This document shows positions 1 to 13,046 of a DNA stretch of 64,000 nt, piece by piece. The notes below the pieces were generated by a model. It was not told where the DNA came from and ran no database searches. It saw only the letters and a list, made by a program, of their open reading frames with translations. The stretch is taken from contig OY727101.1 of the NCBI GenBank assembly GCA_963402885.1, positions 16,902,417 through 16,966,416 on the forward strand, read 5' to 3'. The DNA is from Antedon bifida. Its lineage: Eukaryota; Echinodermata; Crinoidea; Comatulida; Antedonidae. The position numbers and the translations under genes are program-made. Every line of letters starts with the position of its first letter. Within the stretch, counting starts at the first letter, position 1.

Positions 1-310
1 TGACGTCATATGTGTTTTATGTTGTTAACCCTTTACCCAACCGTATTTATTCCACGTAAGAGTATCAAGGGGCACTTTCCCGTGCAACGAAAAGAGGAAT
101 AGGGTAGAACCCTTCCCTTTGGGAATCCCTATTAAGGAGACTCTAGTGACAAGAACTATGGGTAATATGTTTTAACACTACGGCTAATCACTATCCAGGG
201 GACAGCTCTATTAAGGGGACACTTTCTCGTGACTGGAACTAGGGATAATATATGTTTTAAAACTACGACCATTGACACCCCTATTCAGGGGGACAGCTCT
301 ATTAATTTTC
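1..310. repeat. Pogo-like inverted-repeat element, tandemly duplicated inside
   Basis: Motifs such as TATTAAGGGGACACTTT, CTATTCAGGGGGACAG and ATGTTTTAACACTACGG recur with a period near 110 bp. The same phrases occur at 14042-14345, 59966-60133 and elsewhere, where ends read TACAGTAGAAC...GTTTTACTGTA, as in pogo/Tigger elements with a TA target. Confidence 0.5.
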
Positions 311-528
311 TTTATTTCGGATAGTACATCCATATACAAAACAAAAAGAAAAAACATTTCAACAATTATGGGGCCCTTTGTTTGGTTTTGAACGTTTCTC
401 CTTAATACAGGTTCTAGTGTATAAGTAGGAGATAATTAATTAAATTATTTATTTTTTCTTATTTTACGCATTCATATCAGTATCTATATCGAAAACCAAA
501 ATATAGACAATCGAAGACAGCCAAATTT

Positions 529-826
529 TAAGTATTGTATTGTCTCCCAAAAACATGAAAAATGAAGATTAATTAAATCAGACTTTGAATAGGTTATTTT
601 TTAGTTTTAATAAAGTTAATGTTTTCTCATATATAGTGACAAAATAAATGGTCAAATTCAACCAAAAACCTATTGGCTGGCTGCCAATTTGTTTTTTCAG
701 GTATATAAATTTATTTTTCTCGATTCAATTTTTGTTCAAAGATAACTATTAAATTATGTGAAATTAAAATGGCATATTTAAAAAAAAAAAAAAATATATT
801 TTTTCAGTGGGACAATACATCTTTAA
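529..826. repeat. ~300 bp inverted-repeat family, copy 1
   Basis: Starts near GTATTGTCTCCCAAAAACAT and ends GGGACAATACATCTTTAA. The inverted ends are GATGTATTGTCYCCC. Near-identical copies lie at 23733, 25340 and 39286. There is no coding capacity. It is a likely MITE of unassigned superfamily. Confidence 0.7.
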
Positions 827-1660
827 AAAGTTGCACATTTTAAAAACGTGATAACAAATATAAAAATACATATTACAGATTAACTACAATCACCACATCT
901 CAAAGCAATCTCCCCTACCCCTCTGTGGGTCTCAACTAAATATATATAATTGTTTTAATACGGTTCATTGTAGACTTTCAAACCAAACGGCTGATCTAAA
1001 CAATATTGCCTAATTAGGAACAAATAGCAAATGAATCATTTAAAAGATACATCACACAAAATGAGTCAAATTGCCGCTGGCAAATGTGTATTGCTAAATT
1101 AAAATATAGACGCTATATGTCTTCAAAGATTAAAAATGAAACAGAAATAGCCTGTGTAATTTGTCTAAATTAAGGAGACAAATTGATTGAAGAACAAAGC
1201 TTGTTTAATGATGTTATACATTTTGTAGGTATAGATGTATGTATAGATGCGCTTAATAGCAATAAAACGAGCGGCCTAACATATACGCATAGTACACAAT
1301 AAACCAATCGATGTTCTGATAGTTGTCGTTACTACTGGTTTCTAAGGGTATACAATTATTTAATTTTTTAATGCTTTTTTAATCAAAAACAAAATAAAGA
1401 TCTTCTTTCATAAATCAGAACAACAGAAATTTACTTCCACAAATAAAAAATAAAAAATAATGATAAGAGTCTAGTTCAGTCGCCTCACATATATGTTCAC
1501 TATCTTAAATGTTTCCAAAGAGGTATATAGTTAGTTCGATATACATCAGAGGTTTGTTTGTTAGTATGCGTGTGATGGTGGTTGCGTTGTTTTTGTTTAT
1601 ATCATTACAAATTATTTTTTTCTTTCCTAAAACAAAATGTGTTTCCTTTTTTTTTTAGTA
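827..1660. other. AT-rich non-coding stretch
   Basis: I see no gene, structured RNA or clear repeat here beyond homopolymer runs. Confidence 0.5.
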
Positions 1661-1812
1661 AGTTTGGTTCCCACTAGGACGCAACACAATAACGTAAGCG
1701 CAACGTAAGTGATTTGACCAATCACAAGCTATGGATTATTCGAACTATCGCTTGTCATTGGTCATTGCGTTTACGTCTTTTCGCTGCGTCTCTATTGTGA
1801 GAACCAAGCTGT
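1661..1812. repeat. GC-rich foldback element (family 2), copy A
   Basis: The ends are inverted copies of agcttggttcycactag. Inside, CGCAACGTAAGTGATTTGAC faces TTGGTCATTGCGTTTACGTC, so the whole element folds back. Related copies lie at 9713, 19048 and 61171. Confidence 0.75.
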
Positions 1813-4089
1813 ATTAGTATGGTGGTGCACTCAAAGTGCTTTTTGAAATGTCTGTGCTTAACTGTCAGAGAATACGTCATCACAATCTACTACGTGTTCA
1901 ATGAGGTATTAAATACTACACTTAAATGATACAATCATTCAATATTCTGTAATTCTCAACCAGCAACCAAACACGCGTACACATTTCCATTAATATCTTT
2001 CTTTGAAACAATCCTATTTAGCGTAAAATTAAAAAATTATGACCATGAAGTTATGAAATAAAATTAAAAATAGACTCTTAATTAATTCGGCATGGCACGT
2101 ACTAAAATATACCTAATTATTATTATCTTAGAATAGTTATATTTCTACTCTATGAAATAAAAGCACCAAGCAAAATGAACTGACTCATAAATGGCTTGAT
2201 ATATTCTATTATAAAATCGTACTATTAGGAACTGATCTAAAATAATTGTGCTCAAAAGCATTTAAACCAAAACCAACGTATGTACTGTATAATATTTATA
2301 ATATTCTGTTTTTCCTATATCCCCTGTATAATTCGGTTTTTATATAAGAATGTAAGATGTAATAAAAAAATAATAAACTCCGGAAAAAATGTTGATGTTC
2401 TACGGTATCATGGCCAGTGTGTCACGATAGTTCATCTTGTTTATTGTCGCTAGACATGATACCGTACATTGTGTTATCGTTAGTGCCACTTTTTAAAACC
2501 TATTTTATCACTTAATACTTTTATTACATTGAGTTAACAAGACCATGACGAGTCCTCAATCATTACTTATTGGCATCATTTCTAAAGGTCAAACATCAAA
2601 TTAATTAAAGTTCATCTTAATAATCCATGGATTTTCTACGAATTACCAACCAGTGGTACTAAAATGTCATTGACCTCATAATGTTATACCATTGGATCAT
2701 TGTCGTTGGCGTGTGTTTACTGTATTTATTTAAAAAATACACCAAAATGTGCTTAATCTTAAAGAGGAGTTCATCTAACAGTCCATCGATCATCAACTCT
2801 GAAAAAACTTAACGGTCGACTTACAATAATGTCAATAAAAAACATGAACTTAAATGCTCATATATCACCAATGATTTATAGCTATGTTGTATAAGCGTAT
2901 TTGAATTAATTCAAGTAGAGTGCGGGTACCGTACAGGTCAAGTATCAGGGATTTAAAAAATGACTTTAAAGCAATATAGCGCCGCATACGGATTATGACG
3001 ATCCAAAGTAAACGTTGATGGCGCTTTAGAAATCGCGCATATACACAAACCTCAGCAAAGAATTGATAACTTTCTTACAGTTGCAACCCTCTCATAGTTA
3101 CTTTCCTGATTTGATTTTATTTGATGTATCTCCACAGGTCATATGACATTATATTGTGTTCAGTATCATAGGAAAATCCTGTAATACTATATATATACTA
3201 TAATACATGTAGTGCCTGTATTATGTTAAATTTAAAATTAGGAAATAAAAAGGCCCCTGTATTATTATTAGTTAAGGTTAGGTTAGTCTTATGGCTCATG
3301 ATACAGGCTGCACATGTTATGCTTTGTGACACTGTATCAAAGAATTTGCCCATAATGTGCAGTAGAATGTAATGAATTGATTTGTTTAGAAAACTGATTT
3401 AAACGAGAGAAATTCGAGTTAAACACTGTAACTGGGTTAATTTCTTATTTAACCTGTTTTAAATATTGTAACTATGTTAACATGTTTATATTAACCTGTC
3501 TTAAAGGATTATCATTTTTCATACGAATTTTATTTTTCACTAGTACATATTATTTGAAAGTAGTGTTCAGGCCTTATCAAGTCTGTCTCTCCTTGGCCTT
3601 ACATTCTCCACACTATACCCACTCTCCTACAATAAGAACGAACCAATGTTATAGCAATACCACTTTCACACCGGGGCCGCACATACAAAACGCCAGTGGT
3701 GATGCCCCGTCCGGAAAATTGCAGTGTGCATAATTGGGAATGACCAAAATGAAGCCTCTAAATATGGTTTCCCTAAAATTAAACCAATTGTTTTCCTCCT
3801 GATACATGTTCGTATTGTCAACAGACAGTGTAACCTATGTAGCCATATGTTTTAATCTTATGTTATTTGTGCGTTTAACATTTAAAACAAACATGTTTAC
3901 ATTTTTACTCTTTACATTGACAAATAACTTTATAAATAGCCATTTCATGAGTAAGTTTCTGTCAATAAGAATTTAATTACAGCGACTAATTGTTATCTAT
4001 ACAAAGAAATGGTAAAAATAACCAATCGCGTTAAATTTAATTATATTGGAAAATAATCATATTTGGACGGGGAATAGTTTACGAGATGC
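1813..4089. other. Non-coding stretch with a short hairpin
   Basis: No gene is visible. TACGGTATCATG at about 2401 faces CATGATACCGTA at about 2454, making a 12 bp stem with a long, poorly paired loop. Nothing else stands out. Confidence 0.45.
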
Positions 4090-4760
4090 CTTAGCTTGTT
4101 TTGAAAGTGACGTAGGTTTGGGGCGTGGTCTATTTTGTATTACGTCCGTTTGGCTGATACTTGTTTGGTTCTTAATGAAATCAAATGTGTTTTTCGTGTA
4201 TTGCTAGTACGAGAGTAATTGACTTGTAATGGTAAAACGAGAACAGCTAACGTAAATACTCGTTTACCGCTTGGCGATGTGACGTACATAATTTTGACCC
4301 GCAAGCATGAAGAAAAATTACCAATCAGCAAGAATTAAAGAGTTTTATGTTGATATAACCATGGAGGAATACCTCTATAATATAATGTAAACTATAAGCT
4401 GATTGTGGTCGCGCGCCGGTTATAATAAAATTGATGAAATCAGCGCGTACTCGGTAACATCTTTGCGCGTTTGTCGGCGTACAAAAAGCGATACCCGGCG
4501 CATTATTCTCGTATAGCAAGCCACCAACCAACCACGTGAGCATAACGCTGTTCAAATATGAGTTACTGTTAATTCGCAATGTGTAGGTGTTTTTTGAGTC
4601 ATAAAATACGGTACAGGAAGCTGTTTGAACGACAGGTTAATCATCGTAGTATGTACGATACGAGAGTGGGTCGACGACGCGCCTGGCTGCGTGTACATAT
4701 CCACCACACTCATGCAATATTCATGCGGAAGTTCTACGAGTATCTATTTATGTTCCTAAA
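4090..4760. other. CpG-richer segment of unknown role
   Basis: CpG is visibly denser here than around it (gcgcgccggtt, cgcgcgtac, gtcgacgacgcgcc). A 70-codon open frame at 4579-4791 has no recognisable protein features. It could be an old element, a distal promoter or a non-coding exon. Confidence 0.3.
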
Positions 4761-5325
4761 AACATCAAAACAATTTCGAGTAATTAAGTAATACCGATGT
4801 GAATTTTAAATTTACTTTGAACTAGCGTGTGTGACATTTACGAAGTTACCATTTCACAACAAATGGCGCCTGGCAGGCTCATTCTAACCGCTTAGATGCA
4901 TATTTTAGAAATAACAGAAATAAAACCGCCAACGTTTGAGTCAAAAAGCACAGTAAGTTATCCAGTGATGAATTCAAAGTCGGTGGAAATAGTGTTACAG
5001 ATTTATAACTTCCTAAATAGTAAGCTAGCAGTTTGTCAATTGCACGACAAGAATGTTTAATAGTCAATTACTTAGCCAGGAGTATTTAAGAGAAGAAGAA
5101 AAGCTTCTTAAACTTAGACAAGCTCATCAAAGTTGTTTGTGATGTCTCGTCTTTGTAAATAGATGTGTCTAATAACAACTCTAAACAATTAAAATCATAT
5201 ATATTATGTCTAGCATTGTAGTTATGCGAATTTATTTTAAACGATTTCTTAAAATAGAGAGAAGATAGTTTTTGCAGATTGTAAAATATAATTCTGTGAA
5301 TGAACATAAATAAACACAGTCCATC
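4761..5325. other. Non-coding stretch
   Basis: I see no supported feature. Confidence 0.4.
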
Positions 5326-5596
5326 TCAAGCCCGTAGCCAGGAGGAATTCGTAGGGTTCGAAAGAACTCCCTTTTTCTTAAAGTGCCCTTTGAAACTAGT
5401 AAATAGGCCTAAAACTCATGACCATTTTTGCACAATCTTACGTAGCCAGCAGGCAAACTATTTTCAAATTATCATTCATATACTTAGTAGGCTTAAATCT
5501 ATGATTTTTCTAAAGTTAATTCTTATGCTTGTACTTCTTGCCCCTATTTGCAGGGGGAAAATAACTTTCCTGCAAAAATTCTGGCTACGGACTTGA
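5326..5596. repeat. Inverted-repeat element with TCAAGYCCGTAGCCAG ends
   Basis: The left end TCAAGCCCGTAGCCAGGA is mirrored by TTCTGGCTACGGACTTGA at the right. It is about 270 bp with no coding capacity. The end sequence recalls hAT-type MITEs, but I could not confirm an 8 bp target duplication. Confidence 0.65.
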
Positions 5597-7906
5597 ATCT
5601 ACCAACAAAACATGATACCCCATCCTTGTCAATATTGTCCTCTTTTTGACTTTCTTCTACTTATACTACAAAATGTTTATGCCTTTAGATTTGTTTTTTA
5701 ACATTCGAACCAATGTCTAAATAGATATTGTTGTTTGACGTAGTTTCTCAGTTCCAATTATACTGAAGAGTTCGACAATGCACAGCAGTAAGATGTGGTA
5801 GTCTTCTTACATTTGCTGCTTGTGGCGCCCCATACCTTACGCCATTAAGGAGGAATTGCACGATATTACTAGATGACAGAATCTCTGCCGTACCGGAATT
5901 GATAAATTTTGATGAGGCCTAACAGTCAACATCATCAGTCTCAGTTTGTGTTATTTTTTTTAAAGAAGCCTAATACCCAATTATTTAGCATATATTTAAT
6001 ATATTGTCCATTTACCAACTTTATAACCTACGAAATGTAGTTTAAATTCTATATTTACATACCTTCTGATTAGCTTTAGTTTTTCAACATTTGTTACTTT
6101 TATCTTTCGTTGTGGGTTCCAGTAAGACGAATATCTACTTCTATCTGTACCTATGATAATAACACTCTTTTATTTTCTTTTTTCTTTGCATTTTCATAAT
6201 TTTGTTATGTCATTACCTAGTCTAAATAAATGTTATTGTAATAAATGTTATTGAAATTATTTAGTGGAATGCACATTTGGAAAATCGTTGCAAAATGAGC
6301 ACGCACGAAGATTTATGATGTTACAAACATATTTGTGATCTGTCACATTTAAATGTGTTATTTCCCCATGTTTTCTTTACTGACTTAATAACCCCAACAT
6401 TGACAAGCTTGCATCAACCACTTCTTCTCACTTTTTATCCACTCAAAAAACCTACTGCATTGCAAAAACAAAATAAATCAAGACAAAATCCGATAACACG
6501 ATATTCTGTAAGTGCGTTATATTTTTAAAATAACAAACATAAATTTAAAACGTAACGTGTAATATAATTGATTAATTAATTTGATCTTGTATAGACAATG
6601 AATATACATCATTTTGGTATAGTTATTTAATAATAATAAACTATTTTAATCAAGATATTTAAATAAGCGATAAATAGAGACATATTGTATTGTGAGTTCC
6701 CTAAAACATGTAAATTACACTAAAGTAGATAGGATGTAGATAAACATCATCGTATCTTGTGTATTAATTACATAGCCTAGCCCTATCAATCCTCAGAATG
6801 GAAATCAGTATGTGACGATAGTAGTGTATCAATCATATATTATACGTCAGTTTACTAGTTTCAATAAATCATGATTCTCTCCGTTAAAACGTCTGCACAC
6901 GTTTTAGCGCTCATAATTGTTTAGAATTTGTATGACATTTAACCGTGTGTGTCATTATTATCTTTGGAGTTATCCGTCAGAAATATCCTTATATTTAACA
7001 TGTTAAAGATTTTTGTAATACTTATTCCGGAACGCACGCGTCCAGGTCAAAGTTTATGCTGGTGACGTAATACGAATTGTGTTGTGCGATCATTAAGAGA
7101 GCGTGTGACTGGATATTGTTAAATTTTCCATTTCTATGGCATCAGAAATGATGAATACATACTTCGGTTAGTAACTTTAAATGTGTGTTTCCACTGACGG
7201 GATACTGGTGTGCGTGTATGAAGATGCATGGGGTGTCTGCTGCATTAGGCCTAAGTCACACTGGAATGTTAAGACGGATCCATATCAATCCCAAATCGAA
7301 ATATAAAAATATGCATTGATATTTAAACAGTTTCTTCAACAATTATGATGACGTATAAAGATCGCGTGCTTGTGTACATCAGCTGGCATGACGTCATACT
7401 GTTCAAAAAATTTCAAAATGTTGAACGAAATATACAGATATGTAATAGTGATGGGCTTAGTCTAACATTATTAGGTATTCCTCTCTTCAGTCACTGACGT
7501 CACACAGCGAACATTCACATGTTTTAGCTGATCGAAACGTATCCCTGTAAACCTGATTGTCAACGCATTGTAGTACAATATTTACCTGTAAGATAAAATG
7601 CTTTTATTTTATAAAGTTTCTAAATTTTCCCAAATGTTTACACAATAGTTGATATTTTGCTTTAAGTTGAGGATGATTTCAAATAGTTCACTCAAATATT
7701 TTCCCTTTTTTCTACTCAAACTAATTTTATTCAAATTTCAGCAGTAAACCAACGTGTTTTTAACTTCAATGTTAGAAAGACGATAACAGATTTTTACAAC
7801 CACCTAGAGTTTTAAGCTCACTCTTATTGATTTGGCAAACAAATTTACACTTATTATATTTTTCGCAATGTGATCAGCATTTATAAAACTGTCAAATACG
7901 CCCATT
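5597..7906. other. Non-coding AT-rich stretch
   Basis: I see no supported gene or repeat structure in these 2.3 kb. Confidence 0.45.
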
Positions 7907-8210
7907 AAGCTTGGGTTTCCACTTGGACGCAACGCAAGGATGTAAGGGCCCTATAATTACGATTCGAATGACCATCCAAAGTAAAGCTCTGTCTACACTA
8001 TCAATGTTTATGTGATGGGCCCATATATTGACACGATGATGTCATGTAACTACCGTACCATATTTGGGCATATCACTACCAAATTTGGGTACATGACACT
8101 TTTTTGGTCGAAGTCGTTTGATAGTGTAGACAGAGATTTACGTGAGTGGTCAACTCACTCACTTGAGTTGTACCATGTCGTTGCATTGCGTCCAATTGGG
8201 AACGAAGCTT
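7907..8210. repeat. Family 2 foldback element interrupted by a MITE
   Basis: The left half is 7907-7981 (AAGCTTGGGTTTCCACTTGG, then ACGCAACGCAAGGATGTAAG). The right half is 8141-8210 (TGGTCAACTCACT...GCGTCCAATTGGGAACGAAG). A foldback MITE copy at 7982-8140 sits between them. Confidence 0.6.
7982..8140 (+). repeat. Foldback MITE (family 1), copy 1
   Basis: Ends TAAAGCTCTGTCTACACTAT and GATAGTGTAGACAGAGATTTA. + orientation by the centre (atgatgtcat then CACTACC). Nested in a family 2 element. Confidence 0.85.
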
Positions 8211-8302
8211 TTAGTGGGAGGCAGCGAAGAGGCCCACGAGCAACGCAATCTGATTAATCAGATGATTTTCAAATTACTTGCATTTCGCGGCCTTATTGCT
8301 TA

Positions 8303-8412
8303 TTATGTGACAAAAAATGTGATGTCATATCACTACCATTTTTGGGCATATCACCACCATATTTAGGCACATGACATTTTTTTGCTGGTTTGATAGTGTA
8401 GACAGAGCTTTA
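8303..8412 (+). repeat. Foldback MITE (family 1), copy 2, left end lost
   Basis: Begins at TATGTGACAAAAAATGTGAT and keeps a complete right end (TAGTGTAGACAGAGCTTTA). Confidence 0.75.
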
Positions 8413-9034
8413 GGAGGTGAATATAGTTCAGAAGATTTCTCCGTTACTGATATTACAGTTGTCGAATCGACAGCTCACTAATGTCTTTCGACACTAGTAA
8501 GCGCTTTCTAAATCCCGAGTTATTATCATAATGTGGTGAACTTACATCATGTGTTTGACCGATTGTACAACATGATCCATAAGATGAGAAAACCTGAAGG
8601 CCACCACTCCGCTGTAACGTATCTTGTGATGATAAGAATGAATAAGACATACAGTATCCTCTACATGCATTCATTTGGACGTATTCAACATGGCAACCCG
8701 GTATTCGAACTTCTTTTGTATAGCCTGAAAAAAATAAATAGTTTATTTTAATCGACGAAACAAGCGCGACAAATGCGCAATGCAGAGAACTCCTATTGAA
8801 TGGACACCTTCGGGACCCAGCCGGCCATGGATGGTAGGGGTTGACTTCATGTGTTTCATATGTATCTAATATTAACCAACCCTTAACCTAACCTTATATG
8901 ATTACATGATGTGATATAAATGAGATGCTGATATTATTGCTGCAAATATTCCTACGATACTTCGGAAATAGAGTATGTGGAGATACATTACTGGGGATTG
9001 ACTAGTGTTAAACGCATATTATTTCCCCTCGTTG

Positions 9035-9180
9035 TTTAATTGGCCCGTGAGTAGAGAGGTGGTCCCTGATTAGAGGTTCCCCTTAGCGCTAGCGGTTGGC
9101 CTTGATTCTCACTTGGACACAACGCATTCTGATTGGTCAAATTACTTGCGGTGCGCTTGCGTACAAGTGTGTGAACCAAT
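9035..9180. repeat. Fragments of a pogo-like and a family 2 element
   Basis: 9035-9100 carries degraded gtccctgattagaggttccc phrases. 9101-9180 has TTCTCACTTGGACACAACGC and CGTACAAGTGTGTGAACCA, a shortened foldback copy. Confidence 0.45.
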
Positions 9181-9655
9181 CGTAAAGGTGGAGTTCTACT
9201 GTATTTCAGTTGCATATCGTTCCCACTGCTACCGACCAGTTCATTTGGTTTTGTCGTTGGTCGGGTGGATACCGAACAATGTAGATCACTCCCCGAACAC
9301 ACAACAATACATTTAAATATCCACGATGTAACGAACATTGTTGACCTTGTTATATTAGTCATAATAAAACATGATTATTAAGAATCTAAAGTAAATTTGC
9401 CAAATGATCATTAATAATAAACCTTCTGCTTGATGAGTTATCATCAGGTAGTTATAAAGTTCAATGGTGAGAGTGTACAGCAATTAGGTCTGCTGTTGTA
9501 TTACACAACCAAGCGAAATTTGCCCTTGGTCGTTGTAAAAAGGGGATTATTGCGAACTGCTGATAAATTATTATAATGATGACGTTTAATCGAAAAGATG
9601 ATAGTAATACTTATGAGTACAATAATTTTCATTTTATTTCATTACATTTATTTAC
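9181..9655. other. Non-coding stretch
   Basis: No supported feature. Confidence 0.4.
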
Positions 9656-9900
9656 ATACAGTAGAACGCCTATTAAGAGGACACATTCGGGACCCAATAA
9701 AATGTCCCTAAAACTCGTTCCCACTAGAACGTAACGCAAGGACGTAAACGCAACGCAAGAGCGTGTTAACCAATGACAAGCGACAGTTTGAATAATCCAT
9801 CGCTTGTGATTGGTCAATTCACTTACGTTGCGTTACGTCCTTGTATTGCGTCTCTAGTGGGAACCAAGCATTTGGAGTTTCCCTGCGTAGAGGGTTGGCC
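9656..9900. repeat. Pogo-like element interrupted by family 2 foldback copy B
   Basis: 9656-9712 reads ACAGTAGAACGCCTATTAAG then ggacacattcgggaccc, a typical left end. The foldback copy B follows at 9713-9869. Degraded pogo-like sequence (gagtttccctgcgtagaggg) resumes after it. Confidence 0.5.
9713..9869. repeat. GC-rich foldback element (family 2), copy B
   Basis: Starts CTCGTTCCCACTAGAACGTA and ends TCTCTAGTGGGAACCAAGC. The interior arms CGCAACGCAAG and CTTACGTTGCG pair. It is the best preserved copy of the family in the window. Confidence 0.8.
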
Positions 9901-10629
9901 AAAGTACTCGGTGCTACGATCCTGAATGGGAGATCATGATGAAGGCAAATGCCCCAATGTTGGGCGAGCCCAAATAGTGATAAAATACAAGTAATTTTAA
10001 ATGTCGATTATCATATTCCAAAGTAGAATAGTTTCTAATTCCTTCGATTATATCAAAAGCTTGTTAGTTCAAACACTATTTCCATATACATTATATAATC
10101 ATGTTTGCTAGGCCTACGATTCCGTATTTGTAAGGTATTGCATTTTATCTTACATGCGTTTGTTAACGTAAAATAATTTATTCACACATTATTCGAAAGA
10201 TAAAATGTTTGTCCTAAAGAGTTACGGTAATTCTGAGCCAATTTGACAATACTTGTACAAGATGACATCAAACGAACATTATCGCCACTTGTTCTCAATA
10301 CGGCTAATGGAAATACAAGTATGTCGATTTTCCTCATGACGTCACTTTAACCGTTACATCTAAGATATTTGAATCACTCACCGACCACGTGGCAACCTGG
10401 TTGCTCCCAGTAGTTGTCTCCATTGGCTAGCATTATGGCGGTGATTAGAACCAGTGATTTCAATAGTAAACACATCTTGTGATTAACCGTTATTGTCAAC
10501 GAAGACAACCTAAATAAGAAGAGTTATTATTGCTTTAGTGTAATGGTAAATATTTATTCCGGATTTGCAATTTGCAAAAATGAATGGATGTAAGTGGATG
10601 GTCACGCTAAGATGATTTATAAATGCGAC
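9901..10629. other. Non-coding stretch
   Basis: No supported feature. Confidence 0.4.
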
Positions 10630-11033
10630 CAGTGGCGGATCTACGAAATGTGGAGGCGGAGGAGGAGGGCCTAAAGTGATACAATTCTGAACGGAACCTA
10701 ATGTCCTGTATATTTATTAAGCTCTGTCTATACTATCAAATTTTATGTGACAAAAAAAGTGTGATGTGCCCAAATATGGGGTGATATGGCATCATCATGT
10801 CCATATAGGCCTATGGGCTCATCACATTTTTTCTGTCACATTAAGTTTGATAGTGTAGACATAGCTTTAGAAGAGATATATTTGATTGATTGAAATAGAT
10901 TGAAATATATATTTATACTGGGTAACCTTTTCAGTCAAAGACTGGTCTCCCAGAGGGCCCAGTTATGATCAGTGGCTGTGATGATATTTATTGATGGGTG
11001 CGTTCTGGCTGGCCCATTTGGATCCGCCTATGG
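10630..11033. repeat. hAT-like element (CAGTGGCGGATCYA ends) containing a MITE
   Basis: Left end CAGTGGCGGATCTACGAAAT; right end CATTTGGATCCGCCTATG is its degraded inverse. CAGTGGCGGATCC is a common hAT-type terminus. MITE copy 3 is inserted at 10718-10869. Confidence 0.5.
10718..10869 (-). repeat. Foldback MITE (family 1), copy 3
   Basis: TAAGCTCTGTCTATACTATC to GATAGTGTAGACATAGCTTTA. - orientation. Lies inside a hAT-like element. Confidence 0.85.
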
Positions 11034-13046
11034 CGGCTGGAGAGGGATACTACATGGCTCATTTAAATTGCCTTCTTCATTTAAATATGTTCGATGGTAT
11101 AGGTTATACCTACTATTAAAATATATTTGATTCAATAATGATTATCGATGTTGTTGTAACACAACCAATATAAATATGATTAAAGTAAACAGCTAAAAAT
11201 AAGCATCTTAAAATAGATATGCGGCCGACCTTTAAGGAGTTTTAAGGATATTTTTAAAGATTGCTGTTTGTTGATTGAAAAATCAATTTTTAGCAGTAAT
11301 AAATGAAAATAGCGGGTTTTAAAATTAGTCGCGTACTATTAATAGTAAGGTGTAGTGATCTCTGTTCCACTAGCTTATTATTTTTGGCATATACGGTGTA
11401 AGACGCTGTCTATTTTTAAATGGACAGTAGTAAATATTATTAGAAGACTAACTAAATATAGTTTTAATCACATGAGTGTAAGAGATCAAGAAAGGGGTAT
11501 TTTAAGACTTATGACCAGTTTTGTGAAATAGTATAATTTTAGATTTTATTCTGCGGAATTGTTACTAGTTCAGATATTACGTAATGTAATATAAAACATT
11601 CTTTATCATCTATAATAAAACATTTTATAAAAATATTGGCAGATTAATAAAGTCAGTAGACACAATTAATAATTTTAAACTGAAATAATAACAATTTAAA
11701 AAAATTATACTTTGCATTCTTGGTTTTATAACAGTAGAAAAACAACAATGCTTTTATGGTTATTTTTGGTTGCTGGTGATTTTAATCTTTTACGGGAATA
11801 CGTGTTGCAAATGGATTACAAATTTTCATTATTTTGGATGCGCTATACCGATTGGTTTGTGCCGCTGTTTCATTCCAAATAAAGTTATTATTTATTTATC
11901 TATTTTATTTCATTAGTAATACTATAGGTAATTTGTATTATACCAATAATAACAAATGGATATTCATCATTGTCTTTATACTTACATAATACTATGTCTC
12001 CTCTTAAGTTAAAAATAAATATAAGAAAATTCTCCACTCGATCAGAATTCGAAATTATTCTTCCTGAAAAGAGAATGAATATTGTTGATTAAACGGTTCT
12101 CTTTTGTTTGTAGCTTCCGCCACTTAAGGCGGTAATAAGGCTGATGGATTAGAAGTCGGACAGGTCGATTGAAAAAGCATCCGCTATGAAGTCCATCAGC
12201 TGGTCATCTAGTTAGATGACAATGAAATTACGAGTCACTTTTAATATTATGTCACTATCTCCATTTGTGACCCACTTATATAGAAAATAAAGTAGGCCAA
12301 AGAATTATCACTACATCAATATAACTACTGTAAGATGTAAGAAATGCAATAAATATTATATAATAATTGTTCTTTAATCATCATTGACCAAGTTAGTAAT
12401 AACAACAGTGTCAGACGAGCACTGTTACCAAATTGATATGTAATCAAAAAATGCAATTTTCATCAACAACAAAAAACAACTCTGACTTTATTCATTACTC
12501 ATAATACTCACATCATTTTGATAATAATTATGGTCAATGCTTTAAAAGTAATTATTACTTATTTGTCATCTCTTTTCACACATTGTGCTCTTTGTGTCTT
12601 TTTTTTCTTTTCTAAGTATAAATAGGCCTATCGGTTCTATTTTGTACAATGTGTGAAAAATAAATAAATGGAAAAAAAATAATACATCTTTCTCGGGAAG
12701 ACCACCGAAAATAAAATCAGTTATTGGATTATTTTAGTAATAACAGTTTTATGCACAATAACACAAATAAAATATATCACAATTTTGATTAAAACTTTTG
12801 ATATATTTTTTTCAATTTTGCTTAATCGTGTTATCGTGGGGAACTGGAGTTTGAAAAAAAATATAATCGAATTTATGTAATGTCCTCTGAGAATGTTGCC
12901 TTAAAAAAGTTTCCATCTTTTTAAAGTCTTAGAATCATAAATCATTTCACTTTTACATTACGTTTCTGTCCAAATTTTCGTGATTCTTTTATAGCAACTT
13001 AGGCTATACGTATAGGCCTAATAGCTAACAATTAAATTAATTATTT
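11034..13046. other. AT-rich non-coding stretch
   Basis: No gene is seen. Around 12139-12203, GCTGATGGA faces TCCATCAGC, a short imperfect hairpin. Confidence 0.4.

Noticed and set aside
4579-4791. 70-codon frame, basic
   Set aside because: No conserved motif and no splice partners; the length is expected by chance in a CpG-richer segment.
9036-9362. 108-codon - strand frame
   Set aside because: It runs across pogo-like and foldback repeat fragments and shows no domain.
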